This document shows, one piece after another, positions 27,153 to 36,388 of a DNA stretch of 64,000 nucleotides; the stretch's first letter is position 1, and each line of letters starts with the position of its first letter. Source of the DNA: Flavobacterium psychraerolatum. Its GTDB lineage: Bacteria; Bacteroidota; Bacteroidia; Flavobacteriales; Flavobacteriaceae. The translations under genes and the position numbers were made by a program. Below the pieces are notes generated by a model, which saw nothing but the letters and a program-made list of their open reading frames with translations, searched no databases and was not told the DNA's origin. The stretch covers positions 1 through 64,000 of the forward strand of contig NZ_JAOQMX010000025.1 of the NCBI RefSeq assembly GCF_025960985.1, read 5' to 3'.

Positions 27153-27917
27153 TTAAAAACCCTCAAAAACACCCAAACCAAATAGGGCAAAGTCATACTT
27201 AGAAGGATCATTGGGATCTAGTTCTCGTAGCTTAGCATCTAATTCTGCTAAAGCTTTGGCATCATTTTGTTTCCGCGTCAGCAATCCTAGCTTACGAGCT
27301 ACATTACCAGAATGTACATCTAGCGGACAGGATAACGCTGCCATAGAAACAGTTTTCCAAATTCCTAGATCTACTCCTTTGCTATCTTGACGGCACATCC
27401 ATCGAAGGTACATGTGCAACCGCTTGGCCGCAGAACCTTTGAGTGGGTCAGAAACATGTTTTTCTGTTCTAATTAAATGTGGAATTTCAAAGAAGGTTTT
27501 TTTAAATTCGGATATACTTCTTTGCATCGAATGAGGTTCTTGATGCTTAGAAAAAACTGCTTCAATACCATCATGCTTTTGGTAGATATTTTGAAGACTT
27601 TGAATAAAAAAAGTAAAATCTTGACTATTGAAGGTACGGTGAACGAAAGATTCAAGCCGTTCCAAATCGGAATTTGTATGCGACATAACAAAATCATAGG
27701 GTGTATTCCCCATCATATCCATCATTCGATGACTATTTTTGATGATCATTGTTCTGTTACCCCAAGCAATAGTTGCGCTCAAAAAACCTGCAATTTCAAT
27801 ATCTTCTTTTCGGCTAAAAAGATGTGGGATTTGCACTGGATCACTTTCAATAAAATCACGTGTATTGTATTGAATGACTTTTTCGTCTAGGAATTCTTTG
27901 AGTTCTATTTGGTTCAT
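27153..27917 (-). CDS. TIGR02757-family protein
   Basis: A 254-residue cytosolic protein of the TIGR02757/DUF2400 family, recognised from its N-terminus (ELKEFLDEKVIQYN), the IEIAGFLSATIAWGNR block and LHMYLRWMCRQDSKGVDLG. The fold is all-helical, and some database notes relate it to HhH-type DNA glycosylases. That similarity (SCPLDVHSGNVARKLGLL resembles the helix-hairpin-helix and following part) is suggestive only. The ATG gives the family N-terminus. It is a single-gene unit. Confidence 0.82.
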   Translation of the reverse strand: MNQIELKEFLDEKVIQYNTRDFIESDPVQIPHLFSRKEDIEIAGFLSATIAWGNRTMIIKNSHRMMDMMGNTPYDFVMSHTNSDLERLESFVHRTFNSQDFTFFIQSLQNIYQKHDGIEAVFSKHQEPHSMQRSISEFKKTFFEIPHLIRTEKHVSDPLKGSAAKRLHMYLRWMCRQDSKGVDLGIWKTVSMAALSCPLDVHSGNVARKLGLLTRKQNDAKALAELDAKLRELDPNDPSKYDFALFGLGVFEGF

Positions 27918-28195
27918 CTGAGTTTCTATAGGTAAAATCCATTTGCTATATTTTTAGGTTCACATTTGCGAGAGTAACCAAAATATTTTTCAATATAAGA
28001 AATTTCATTACTATTTGTGGTAGGTAAAAAGAGTGTTACTAATTCCCCAAAACAAATCCATTTGGGTTGAGGTATTACACTTTAAAGTCATTCGGTTAAT
28101 TATTCGTGAAGAATAACTCTATTTTAAATCGAAAAAGTGTCACTTCAATGCAACTTCGAGTTATTGATTAACAATTGTATTGACCAAGAACATCG

Positions 28196-28858
28196 TTAAC
28201 TAATAATCACTCCATCAGACATTATTAATTTTCTATCGGCCATGTTAGCAAGCTCTTCATTGTGGGTTACGATAACAAAAGTTTGTCCAAACTCATCACG
28301 GAGTTTAAAAAACAATTGATGTAAATTCTCAGCTGAAACCGTATCTAAATTTCCCGAGGGTTCATCGGCAAAAATGACAGCTGGCTTGTTAATTAGTGCT
28401 CTTGCTACGGCAACACGTTGTTGTTCTCCTCCCGACAGTTCATTTGGTTTATGATTAATTCTATGTGAAAGTCCTAGAAAATCTAATAATCTTTTGGCTT
28501 CAGTTTCGGTTTCTTTTTTGGGTTTATTGGCGATAAAAGCAGGAATACAAACATTTTCTAGCGCTGTAAATTCTGGCAGTAATTGGTGGAATTGAAAAAT
28601 AAAACCTAAATTCAAATTACGAAATTTGGATAGCGTCTTATCATTCATTTCCAAAATAGATTCCCCATTGATGATCAATGCAGCCTCTTTTTGAGCAGCA
28701 GGATGATCTAAGGTACCTAAAATTTGTAAAAGTGTTGTTTTTCCAGCACCAGAAGCCCCCACGATAGAAACAATTTCACCTTTTTGAATGTGTAGATCTA
28801 CTCCCTTTAAAACATGAAGTTGATCGTAATATTTATGTAAATTTCTAGCTTGAATCAT
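28196..28858 (-). CDS. ABC transporter ATP-binding protein, LolD/MacB type
   Basis: A 220-residue ATPase subunit. Walker [11 protein letters not shown], signature [15 protein letters not shown], Walker [13 protein letters not shown] and the switch His in VTHNEE are present. The pattern best fits the LolD family, energising release of lipoproteins from the inner membrane or a related MacB-type machine. No permease gene is adjacent, so the partner must lie elsewhere. The start is placed at 28858 ([13 protein letters not shown]); an extension to 28948 adds 30 residues unlike any ABC N-terminus. Confidence 0.92.
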   Translation of the reverse strand: MIQARNLHKYYDQLHVLKGVDLHIQKGEIVSIVGASGAGKTTLLQILGTLDHPAAQKEAALIINGESILEMNDKTLSKFRNLNLGFIFQFHQLLPEFTALENVCIPAFIANKPKKETETEAKRLLDFLGLSHRINHKPNELSGGEQQRVAVARALINKPAVIFADEPSGNLDTVSAENLHQLFFKLRDEFGQTFVIVTHNEELANMADRKLIMSDGVIIS

Positions 28859-29051
28859 TTGAATCCGTTTCAGCAAAGAAACAAAGATTTTATAGATTTC
28901 GCACCCTTTTTCACTTCCTAAAAGATAAATTTTAGTTAAAAACAACATAGAAAAAGCATAGAATAAACTAAATTTGAATAATATTTAATTCTCTTTTTTT
29001 TTAAACAAATCATTCCTACAAATACCTTTTGTTTGTAGAACACTAACTATC

Positions 29052-29600
29052 ATGAGCGAAAACATAAAAAACGAAATTGCAATTTTTGGTGGAGGTTGTT
29101 TCTGGTGTACCGAAGCCGTATTTTTACAACTTAAAGGCGTGCAAACTGCCATACCTGGATATATTGGCGGACTCAATCCAAATCCTACCTACAAGGAAGT
29201 ATGCACCGGTGAAACAGGCCACGCTGAAGCGATTCAAATTGAATTTAACCCTGACGAAATAACATACGATAAATTGTTGGAAATATTTTTTGCAACACAT
29301 GATCCTACTACCTTAAACCGTCAAGGAAATGACATTGGAACGCAATATAGAAGTGAAATTTTCTATAAAAATGAAGATCAAAGAAAGATCGCAGAAGCTT
29401 ATATTGATTTCTTGACTGCCGAGAAAATTCACGACAACAAAATAATCACAAAAATTTCTGAAGCTACTACTTTTTATCAAGCCGAAGATTACCACCATAA
29501 TTATTATAATGGAAATAAAGAACAAGGTTATTGCAACATGGTAATCACTCCAAAGGTGAATAAGTTTGAGAAAATTTATGCCGATTTATTGAAAAAATAA
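29052..29600 (+). CDS. msrA: Peptide methionine sulfoxide reductase A
   Basis: Repairs oxidised methionine (S-sulfoxide) in proteins. The 182-residue cytosolic enzyme has the active-site motif GGGCFWCTEAVF with catalytic Cys16, plus GYIGG and EAIQIEFNPDEITYDKLLEIFF. A C-terminal Cys in EQGYCNMV is a plausible resolving residue. It is preceded by a small inverted repeat (CTACAAA/TTTGTAG, 29016-29038) and followed by a good terminator, so it is monocistronic. Confidence 0.96.
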   Translation: MSENIKNEIAIFGGGCFWCTEAVFLQLKGVQTAIPGYIGGLNPNPTYKEVCTGETGHAEAIQIEFNPDEITYDKLLEIFFATHDPTTLNRQGNDIGTQYRSEIFYKNEDQRKIAEAYIDFLTAEKIHDNKIITKISEATTFYQAEDYHHNYYNGNKEQGYCNMVITPKVNKFEKIYADLLKK

Positions 29601-29617
29601 TATCTTTTTTTAGCTAT

Positions 29618-29666
29618 AAAAAAACTACAGCCTGAAACGTATTACCGTTTGGTTGTAGTTTTTTTT
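29618..29666 (+). terminator. msrA terminator
   Basis: Arms AAAAAAACTACA (from 29618) and TGTAGTTTTTTT pair, with an inner AAACG/CGTTT stem, ending in a T-run. It lies about 20 bases past the msrA stop codon. Confidence 0.82.
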
Positions 29667-29805
29667 GTTTTAAAAAACCTTTATTATTTTACCTTTCGAT
29701 AAAAAAAACTAAGATTGGTCTATTATTTGTGATATTGAAGCTAAGAAACTTATCTCTCATAAACACATTTCAAAAAACATTGCCAACATTACATCCCGCC
29801 CTACT

Positions 29806-30084
29806 ATGCATCCTAACAAAATTAATTACCTTCTTCTAAGTCTTTTATTTGACGGTATCGGAATGCTTTCCTTCAGTATTCCATTTTTGGGTGAATTTTC
29901 AGATGTTGTTTGGGCCCCATTATCTGGTTTAATCATGTTAAAAATGTACAAAGGAAGAGTAGGGAAAATAGCTGGAATATTTGGCACACTAGAGGAATTA
30001 TTCCCGTTCACCGATATCATTCCTACCTTTACATTGACGTGGATTTATACTTTTTACATTCAGAAAAATAAAACTTCAAAATAA
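29806..30084 (+). CDS. Conserved small membrane protein
   Basis: A 92-residue protein with three predicted membrane segments (about 7-26, 30-48 and 68-86). The motif pattern LSLLFDGIGMLSF...WAPLSGLIMLKMYKG is one I associate with an uncharacterised Bacteroidota family; I cannot name it. Likely role unknown. It is convergent with the lactonase gene, 10 bases from its end. Confidence 0.75.
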   Translation: MHPNKINYLLLSLLFDGIGMLSFSIPFLGEFSDVVWAPLSGLIMLKMYKGRVGKIAGIFGTLEELFPFTDIIPTFTLTWIYTFYIQKNKTSK

Positions 30085-30094
30085 AAATGACCGT

Positions 30095-31204
30095 TTATAT
30101 TTTGGTAAAAACCAAACAAACAGGTGAGCATAACTCAATCTTTTTACCTGTGTCAGTCAATTTACCTGTTTCTATATTTCGCTTAAAAATGATCACATCA
30201 TTGGTATATTGATGCCCTACTAATAAGAAATTACCAGAAGGATCAATAGAAAAATTACGTGGACCATTTCCTAAAGTAGCAACTCTTTCTACAAACTCTA
30301 ATTTACCATTTTTTAAAATTTTAAAACAGCTTATGTCATTTGAATCACCTCTATTGGTAGCATACAAGAATTTTTCGTCTGGAGAAATATGAATGTCTGC
30401 AGCGGTAAACTTCCCTTTAAAAGTGGGTGCTAGAATAGTTTGTTCTTGACATAATTTCAGTTTTCCTTTTTTATAATTGAAAACCGACAGTGTACCATCC
30501 AACTCTTGCAATAAATACATTTTCTTACCGTCTTTACTAAAAACGAAATGTCTTGGACCACTCCCCGCTTTTATATCATTGGTAACTTTTAACTCCAATG
30601 GTTTATCGGCAGTATTATTCACTGCATAAGAATATATTTTGTCGCTTCCCAAATCTGTTCCTAACAAATATTTATGGTCAGGAGAAAATTGTACCATGTG
30701 TAGATGTGCTTTTTCTTGACGTTTGGAATTCGGTCCTTTTCCAGTATGTTGCTCTAATTGTTTTAATGCTGTCAAACTACCATCCTCATTCTTCCCAAAA
30801 GCAGTGATACTTCCACCTGAATAATTAGCAGTAAAGACATAATTATCGTTATTAGTAATATTGCAAGGATCTTCACTATTTGTTTTTTGTTGGTTTAACA
30901 AATTAAGTTTTCCCGCTTTGGAATCATATCCAAAAGCTGAAACAGAACTGTTTGCACCATCAGAATTTACAGTGTACACAAACTTATTATCCTCTGATAC
31001 GGATACAAAACTAGGATTAGCAACACTTTCAGATTGTGATCTAAATTTAAAATCACCTGTTTGCGTATTGAATTGGTACACAAAAACACCTTTATCACTG
31101 CAATCAGCATTAAAGGTTCCAATAATTAAATTGTAGGAACTTGATTGTGCTTGCAAGAAAAAAGTACACACTAGAAGTAAGGCTATGGAAAAGGTCTTTT
31201 TCAT
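30095..31204 (-). CDS. Secreted lactonase-family beta-propeller protein (6-phosphogluconolactonase-like)
   Basis: A 369-residue protein with a signal peptide ending LQAQ at about residue 20. The rest is a seven-bladed propeller of the YbhE/Pgl family, with repeated blade motifs such as DHKYLLGTDLGSDKIYSY and DEKFLYATNRGDSNDISCF. Cytosolic relatives hydrolyse 6-phosphogluconolactone in the pentose phosphate pathway, but export makes that role unlikely; an extracytoplasmic lactone or sugar-acid substrate is more plausible. Monocistronic, with no clue from neighbours. Confidence 0.85.
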   Translation of the reverse strand: MKKTFSIALLLVCTFFLQAQSSSYNLIIGTFNADCSDKGVFVYQFNTQTGDFKFRSQSESVANPSFVSVSEDNKFVYTVNSDGANSSVSAFGYDSKAGKLNLLNQQKTNSEDPCNITNNDNYVFTANYSGGSITAFGKNEDGSLTALKQLEQHTGKGPNSKRQEKAHLHMVQFSPDHKYLLGTDLGSDKIYSYAVNNTADKPLELKVTNDIKAGSGPRHFVFSKDGKKMYLLQELDGTLSVFNYKKGKLKLCQEQTILAPTFKGKFTAADIHISPDEKFLYATNRGDSNDISCFKILKNGKLEFVERVATLGNGPRNFSIDPSGNFLLVGHQYTNDVIIFKRNIETGKLTDTGKKIELCSPVCLVFTKI

Positions 31205-31831
31205 TTTTAAATTTTTAGAAAAGCTAAAATACGTTTTCTAAAATTATTTTATCTTAAAAAAAAGTAAATACAAATATTTAGCAATTTCAGAAGTAACTTT
31301 TTGACTAGATAATACAGTACTTACCCTAAAGTTTATAGCTACAAGATAATTTAAGGGATGCCATTCTCAGCATCTAAAATTAAAGCTAGATAAAAAAAGG
31401 GAAACTAAAATTTGACTGTTTTCACATTCATTGTCTTATAAGTTACTTTTTTTATTCTTCTGTCATATTGCTTACATTTATTTTAACAGAACCATTTCCC
31501 CATAAATCATAAATAGAGCCGCAAAATAGAGCACACAAAAGAAAAACAATCTATTTTAAGTTCAACAATGGGAAAATTATAAAGAACATTCTATGATGAA
31601 AAGTATTTCGAAGTGTACATTCAACATCAATTCACGTTTCATTATTACAGATAAATATCACAAAACAAGATAACCCCTTAATGTGTTCCTGTAACTTTTG
31701 TAAAGTTGTACTATTTGAACACATTGGAGTAATAAATATCTACACCTTACAGTTAAGCTAAATTTAATAGGAACTGAATCCTTAAAAAAGAAATCAAATC
31801 TACTATTACAACTCTTTATCAATTAAGAAAG
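31205..31831. other. Gene-free region with one strong hairpin
   Basis: No gene recognised in about 630 bases. A stable structure lies at 31680-31725: AATGTGTTC pairs with GAACACATT and encloses a second hairpin, AACTTT-TGT-AAAGTT. It lacks a T-run, so it is not a typical terminator. Its role is unknown. Confidence 0.4.
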
Positions 31832-32002
31832 CTAGCGCTTTTTAATTCTTTTGGTCAAGCCAAAAACAAAACCAAGTACACCAACAAGTAATAAGCAATA
31901 ATACAACTCTATGCTTTTTGAACGCATTAAATTTGCACCTACAAAGCAAAGTACACTAATCATATAGAGATGCAACGAACTTAAATTTTTTATAAAATCC
32001 AT
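31832..32002 (-). CDS. Small membrane protein downstream of ftsY
   Basis: A 56-residue frame starting 5 bases after the ftsY stop. It has two hydrophobic segments (LHLYMISVLCFVGANLM and ELYYCLLLVGVLGFVFGL) and a basic tail TKRIKKR, a normal topology for a small two-helix inner-membrane protein. Position and orientation indicate cotranscription with ftsY. No family recognised; a link to membrane insertion is only suggested by the neighbour. Confidence 0.7.
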   Translation of the reverse strand: MDFIKNLSSLHLYMISVLCFVGANLMRSKSIELYYCLLLVGVLGFVFGLTKRIKKR

Positions 32003-32007
32003 GTCTA

Positions 32008-32988
32008 TTATTTAAAGAAGCTATCAACAAATTCATATTTATTGAAGACTTGAAGATCTTCAATACCTTCACCCACACCAATATACTTCACCGGAATTTG
32101 AAATTGATCTGAAATTCCAATTACAACACCACCTTTTGCAGTCCCATCCAATTTAGTAACGGCTAGTGAAGTAACTTCTGTAGCTGCTGTAAACTGTTTG
32201 GCTTGCTCAAAAGCATTTTGGCCAGTTGAACCATCCAAAACCAATAATACATCATGTGGCGCATCTGTAACTACCTTTTGCATTACACGTTTCACTTTAG
32301 AGAGTTCGTTCATTAAATTCACTTTGTTGTGTAAACGACCCGCAGTATCAATAATTACAATATCAGCATTTTGAGCTACTGCAGATTGCAAAGTATCAAA
32401 AGCTACAGAGGCTGGATCACTTCCCATATCTTGACGAACAATAGGAACTCCTACTCTATCTGCCCAAATTTGTAATTGATCAATGGCAGCTGCTCTAAAG
32501 GTATCTGCTGCACCTAAAACAACATTATAACCTGATTTCTTAAATTGATAAGCAAGCTTACCAATTGTTGTTGTTTTACCAACTCCGTTCACTCCCACCA
32601 CCATCAAAACATATGGTTTGGTTTGAGTTGGAATAACAAATTCAGTAGCTTCACCAGAATTAGTTTCAGACAATAAAGCCCCAATTTCTTCTTGCAAGAT
32701 GCGATTCAATTCGTCAGTACCCAAATATTTATCTTCGGCGACCCTTTTCTCGATACGAGTGATAATCTTCAATGTGGTATTTACACCAACATCAGAAGCT
32801 ACTAATATCTCTTCCAAATTATCCAATACATCATCATCTACTTTTGATTTACCAGCAACAGCTTTTGTTAACTTTGTAAAAAAAGAAGACTTTGATTTCT
32901 CTAACCCTTTGTCTAACACCACTTTTTCTTGCTCTGTAAGACTTTTGTCTTTTTTATCAGATGAAAAAATTCTTTTAAAAAAACTCAT
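32008..32988 (-). CDS. ftsY: Signal recognition particle receptor FtsY
   Basis: GTPase receptor that docks SRP-ribosome complexes at the inner membrane for cotranslational insertion. The 326-residue protein has a short charged N-terminal A region, the N domain helices and the G domain with GVNGVGKTTT (G1), the DTFRAAAIDQLQ insertion-box region, DTAGR (G3), TKLDGTAKGG (G4) and the C-terminal GVGEGIEDLQVF. The short A domain is usual in Bacteroidota. It follows the ribosomal protein genes L28, L33 and DUF4295 but a hairpin separates them. Confidence 0.97.
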   Translation of the reverse strand: MSFFKRIFSSDKKDKSLTEQEKVVLDKGLEKSKSSFFTKLTKAVAGKSKVDDDVLDNLEEILVASDVGVNTTLKIITRIEKRVAEDKYLGTDELNRILQEEIGALLSETNSGEATEFVIPTQTKPYVLMVVGVNGVGKTTTIGKLAYQFKKSGYNVVLGAADTFRAAAIDQLQIWADRVGVPIVRQDMGSDPASVAFDTLQSAVAQNADIVIIDTAGRLHNKVNLMNELSKVKRVMQKVVTDAPHDVLLVLDGSTGQNAFEQAKQFTAATEVTSLAVTKLDGTAKGGVVIGISDQFQIPVKYIGVGEGIEDLQVFNKYEFVDSFFK

Positions 32989-33039
32989 AATCGGAATTGT
33001 ACTAAATTGGTATGTAATAATAGGATAAAGATAAAAATA

Positions 33040-33072
33040 AAAAAGCTACTTCCGATAGAAAGTAGCTTTTTT
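33040..33072 (-). terminator. Hairpin between DUF4295 and ftsY
   Basis: AAAAGCTACTT (33041-33051) and AAGTAGCTTTT (33060-33070) form a perfect 11-bp stem with an 8-base loop and A/T runs on both sides. It should terminate or attenuate the rpmB-rpmG-DUF4295 transcript before ftsY. Confidence 0.85.
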
Positions 33073-33089
33073 ATATAATGTGTTTTTGA

Positions 33090-33242
33090 TTATTTCTTTT
33101 TCAAGAACTCATCAACTAACTCAGGAGCTAAAATAGTTTCTACGAAAGTATAAGCGCCAGTTTTTGGAGATTTCACCATTTTGATGGCTTTTGATAATCT
33201 CTTAGAAGCTGTTTGCAATGATGCTACTGTTTTCTTTGCCAT
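33090..33242 (-). CDS. DUF4295 small protein
   Basis: A 50-residue basic protein, MAKKTVASLQTASKRLSKAI at its start and ending ELVDEFLKKK. It is the Bacteroidota-specific DUF4295 protein, typically encoded right after L33, as here (77 bases). Size, charge and context suggest a ribosome-associated protein, which is inference. It is short enough to be missed by length filters. Confidence 0.92.
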   Translation of the reverse strand: MAKKTVASLQTASKRLSKAIKMVKSPKTGAYTFVETILAPELVDEFLKKK

Positions 33243-33318
33243 GTCTAATTATTTGTTTATTTGAAATTTTTATAAAACTCTAATGGAAACCATTTAATAT
33301 TTTACAAATCTCTAATTA

Positions 33319-33501
33319 TTACTTAATTTCTTTGTGAACAGTTACTCTTTTCAAAACTGGATTAAATTTCTTAATCTCTAATCTGTCTGGAGTGTTTTTT
33401 TTGTTCTTTGTTGTAATGTATCTTGAAGTTCCTGCAACACCTGTTGTTTTGTGTTCAGTACATTCTAATATTACTTGAATTCTATTACCTTTCTTTGCCA
33501 T
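33319..33501 (-). CDS. rpmG: 50S ribosomal protein L33
   Basis: A 60-residue component of the large ribosomal subunit near the E site. The start [18 protein letters not shown] and the [19 protein letters not shown] segment are diagnostic. It lacks the four-cysteine zinc motif of the C+ form, having a single Cys (ECTEH). It follows rpmB by 29 bases in one transcript. Confidence 0.97.
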   Translation of the reverse strand: MAKKGNRIQVILECTEHKTTGVAGTSRYITTKNKKNTPDRLEIKKFNPVLKRVTVHKEIK

Positions 33502-33530
33502 CTTGTTCTATGTTTAGTATTGGAAAAAGA

Positions 33531-33767
33531 TTATTTGATAAATCCTTGTGCCTGTGCTTTTTTCAAAACAGCAGAAATTCCATTTTTATTAATTGTTTTT
33601 ACCGTAGATGCTGCTACTCTAAGAGTAATCCATCTATCTTCTTCTGGAAGATAAAAACGCTTCTTAACTAAGTTTACAGAAAATTTTCTCTTAGTTTTAT
33701 TCATAGCGTGAGAAACGTTATTTCCTACCATCGCTCTTTTACCTGTAAGGTCACAAACTCTTGACAT
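33531..33767 (-). CDS. rpmB: 50S ribosomal protein L28
   Basis: A 78-residue large-subunit protein. Diagnostic features are [20 protein letters not shown] at the N-terminus and the basic [20 protein letters not shown] segment. It leads the rpmB-rpmG-DUF4295 cluster and lies 75 bases downstream of cinA. Confidence 0.97.
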   Translation of the reverse strand: MSRVCDLTGKRAMVGNNVSHAMNKTKRKFSVNLVKKRFYLPEEDRWITLRVAASTVKTINKNGISAVLKKAQAQGFIK

Positions 33768-33842
33768 TATATATCTCTTTTAATCGTTATTCAAATTCAG
33801 GCTGCAAAGAAAAGAAAAATAAACGTATCAAACAAAATTTTG

Positions 33843-35093
33843 CTACACAAATTTTATAATTTCTTTTTGAAGTATTTCCAAACTTTTATAGACAGCCCTA
33901 TCTATCACTTTTTCACGAGGTTGTCCAAAGTTAAACTCTTCAACAAGGACTCCTGTTGGGGTAGCCAAAGCAATAAAAACAGAGCCTATTTCGGCCTTTC
34001 CATCCTCTTTTGTCGGGCCCGCATTCCCAGTGATAGCAATAGCGTAGTCTGTTTTCATTAACTTTTTAACACTCAAAGCCATAGCTAAAGCAACCTCTGT
34101 ACTTACTACCGAAAACTCTTCGATTAAAGCACTTGGAATCGACAAGACATCAATTTTGGCTTGGGCAGCATAAGAAACTACGCTTCCTTTAAAATAGGCC
34201 GAAGCCCCAGCAACGGAAGTCAACAATGAGGCTACAGAACCTCCTGTACAACTTTCTGCTGTTGAAATAGTTACTTTTTTATTCTTCAATAAATTCCCTA
34301 CTACTACTTCTATAGTTTCATCCTCATCATAACCAACAATAATATCGCTAATTATATCAGTTAACGAGCTTACTTGTTTTTCAATTTCAGATTCTAAAAT
34401 CCCTTTATTAACACCTCTAGCAGTTAATCGCAATCGTACCCTTCCTGGACTTGGTAAATAAGCAAGTTTTACAAATTCAGGTAAAGCATCTTCCCAAGTT
34501 TCAATACGCTCCGCCACCATACTTTCTCCTTGTCCATACGTAAGGATTGTTTTATGCAAAATATAAGGGCGCTCGTATTCCTTAACTACCTTTGGAATAA
34601 TCTCGTTTTCAACTAAATATCTCATCTCATAAGGAACTCCTGGTAACGAAATAAATACTGTGTCTTCTTTTTTTATCCACATCCCTGGCGCTGTACCCAC
34701 TTGATTATGAAGTACTGTACAGCGAGAAGGAACTAAAGCTTGATCTTTATTAATCTGTGTAATTGGACGCTTATAAAAACCCTCTATCATCTCTGTCACA
34801 TGAGCCAAAACAGCTGCATCAACCACTAATTCATCTTCAAAATAATCACAAAACGTCTTCTTAGTTACATCATCCTTTGTCGGACCTAAACCTCCTGTAA
34901 TTATAACCAAATCCACTTTATTTTGAAGCTTAATAAAAGTATCCAAAATATGTTGCTTATCATCACTTATAGACAACATCTCATGCGTCTCTACCCCAAT
35001 TCTATCTAATGATTTGGAAATAAAAGCCGAATTTGTATCCACAATTTGACCAATTAATATCTCGTCTCCAATAGTAACTATAGTCGCTTTCAT
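33843..35093 (-). CDS. cinA: CinA-family protein (nicotinamide-nucleotide amidase / ADP-ribose pyrophosphatase type)
   Basis: A 416-residue two-domain protein of pyridine-nucleotide salvage. The N-terminal molybdopterin-binding-like domain (about 1-170) begins [20 protein letters not shown] and carries [11 protein letters not shown]. The C-terminal CinA/PncC domain (about 255-416) has [23 protein letters not shown] and [13 protein letters not shown]. Related enzymes convert NMN to nicotinate mononucleotide. Competence induction is an older association and is not supported here. Full length for the family. Confidence 0.95.
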   Translation of the reverse strand: MKATIVTIGDEILIGQIVDTNSAFISKSLDRIGVETHEMLSISDDKQHILDTFIKLQNKVDLVIITGGLGPTKDDVTKKTFCDYFEDELVVDAAVLAHVTEMIEGFYKRPITQINKDQALVPSRCTVLHNQVGTAPGMWIKKEDTVFISLPGVPYEMRYLVENEIIPKVVKEYERPYILHKTILTYGQGESMVAERIETWEDALPEFVKLAYLPSPGRVRLRLTARGVNKGILESEIEKQVSSLTDIISDIIVGYDEDETIEVVVGNLLKNKKVTISTAESCTGGSVASLLTSVAGASAYFKGSVVSYAAQAKIDVLSIPSALIEEFSVVSTEVALAMALSVKKLMKTDYAIAITGNAGPTKEDGKAEIGSVFIALATPTGVLVEEFNFGQPREKVIDRAVYKSLEILQKEIIKFV

Positions 35094-35130
35094 GCTGTCT
35101 TTATTTTAATTTTGACTTTAATATATACAG

Positions 35131-35170
35131 AAAATTCAACACCTAATTAAGAACTAGATGTTGAATTTTT
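35131..35170 (-). terminator. Terminator downstream of the Hpt gene
   Basis: AAAATTCAACA (35131-35141) pairs with TGTTGAATTTT (35159-35169), with A and T runs outside, about 30 bases past the Hpt stop codon. It also insulates cinA. Confidence 0.82.
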
Positions 35171-35199
35171 TTATTTACACAGTAGTATGTTTACCACTT

Positions 35200-35547
35200 T
35201 TAAGACAAATCAAAATCCTTATTGATCTCCTTAATAGCATCTTCTACTTGTTTTCTAACACTTTTAAAAGTGTCTATAATATCTTTTTTCTTTCCTTCAG
35301 TTTTGGTCCATGCTTCCACTTGAAGAATTTCTTCAAAAGCTACATTTAAACCTAACAAATCTAAAGTTGGTTTGATTTTATGAGCATAAGCATATGCATG
35401 TTTATGATCTTTCTTTTTAATTCCTTCTTTTATTTGTGCTAAATCATCAGGAACTTCTGTTACAAACAGTGTTAAAATATCTTTTACAAAATCTTGATCA
35501 TTATCTGAGAGTTCGTAAACTTTGGAAAGGTTGTAATGTAAAGCCAT
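35200..35547 (-). CDS. Hpt-domain phosphotransfer protein
   Basis: A 115-residue four-helix phosphotransfer protein. The phospho-acceptor is His56 in AYAHKIKPTLDLLG. It has no other domain and would shuttle phosphate between hybrid kinases and response regulators in the cytosol. It starts immediately beside the stop codon of the FAH-family gene and is probably transcribed with it. The hybrid kinase at 384-2558 lacks its own Hpt domain, so a functional link is conceivable but not shown. Confidence 0.92.
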   Translation of the reverse strand: MALHYNLSKVYELSDNDQDFVKDILTLFVTEVPDDLAQIKEGIKKKDHKHAYAYAHKIKPTLDLLGLNVAFEEILQVEAWTKTEGKKKDIIDTFKSVRKQVEDAIKEINKDFDLS

Positions 35548-36159
35548 TTATTTTACTTGTATTCTAAATAGTTTCTGTCCTTCTAAAAATCCTTCTAAAA
35601 CATCATCTGTTTTTACTGCAGCAACTCCTTCTGGTGTTCCTGTAAAAATAATATCTCCTATTTTTAAGGTAAAAAACTGTGAAACATAAGCTATGATTTC
35701 ATCAATTTTCCACAACATAAATTCTGAATTTCCTTTTTGAACAGAACTATTATTATTAGTTAATTCAAATGTAATATTTTCTAGTGAACTAAATTGATTT
35801 TTTTGTAAAAATTCTCCAATAACTGCCGAACCATCAAAGCTTTTGGCTATTTCCCAAGGCAAACCTTTTTCTTTGAGCTTCGATTGTAAATCTCTAGCCG
35901 TAAAATCAATTCCGACACTAATTTCGTCATAATACTTATGAGCAAACTTCGCATCAATATACTTCCCTACTTTATTAATTTTGACAATCAATTCTATTTC
36001 GTGGTGAATATCGTCTGAAAATTCAGGAAGTACAAACGGATGTTGTTTCAATAAAACTGCCGAATCTGGTTTCATAAAAATAACAGGTTCGGTTGGACGC
36101 TCGTTCTGAAGCTCCTCTATGTGTTTGGTATAATTACGACCAATGCAGATTATTTTCAT
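35548..36159 (-). CDS. Fumarylacetoacetate hydrolase-family protein
   Basis: A 203-residue metal-dependent enzyme of the FAH superfamily. The start region MKIICIGRNYTKHIEEL, EPVIFMKPDSAV, the metal ligands in HHEIELIVKI and GDIIFTGTPEGVA are all present. Related enzymes are acylpyruvate hydrolases or oxaloacetate decarboxylases (FAHD1 type), the likeliest activities. The start at 36159 is chosen since the extra 25 residues available upstream run into a low-complexity repeat region. The stop abuts the Hpt gene start. Confidence 0.92.
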   Translation of the reverse strand: MKIICIGRNYTKHIEELQNERPTEPVIFMKPDSAVLLKQHPFVLPEFSDDIHHEIELIVKINKVGKYIDAKFAHKYYDEISVGIDFTARDLQSKLKEKGLPWEIAKSFDGSAVIGEFLQKNQFSSLENITFELTNNNSSVQKGNSEFMLWKIDEIIAYVSQFFTLKIGDIIFTGTPEGVAAVKTDDVLEGFLEGQKLFRIQVK

Positions 36160-36164
36160 TTTTT

Positions 36165-36385
36165 TTAAGTTGCTGAGTTGCTGAGTCCCTAAGACGTTTT
36201 GATTAAAAATCAACAACTCAGGACACAGTAACATAATTTTATTTTTAAAGCTTCTAAGTTCCTAAAGCTATAAGCATCTAAGTAATTTGGAGTAAAAACT
36301 CAGTAACTTATTGAGTATTCTACTTGCTGAGTTTCTAAGAAGTCTTGAGCCAAAACTCAGCAACTTAGAAACCCAGGACTCAGCA
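36165..36385. repeat. Degenerate short-word repeat region
   Basis: Fills the gap between the exonuclease and FAH genes with many imperfect copies, in both orientations, of words such as CTCAGCAACTT, CTAAGTTCCTAA and TTGCTGAGT. The pattern looks like an eroded tandem or inverted repeat, typical filler in flavobacterial intergenic DNA. Similar low-complexity text (GAGTTATAAATTAGGAGTT type) surrounds the cobalamin adenosyltransferase gene at 54620-54665 and 55285-55355. No coding function. Confidence 0.55.
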
Positions 36386-36388
36386 ACT

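Noticed and set aside
36160..36234. Upstream extension of the FAH-family protein
   Set aside because: The extra residues are encoded by the degenerate word-repeat region, and the ATG at 36159 gives the family N-terminus.
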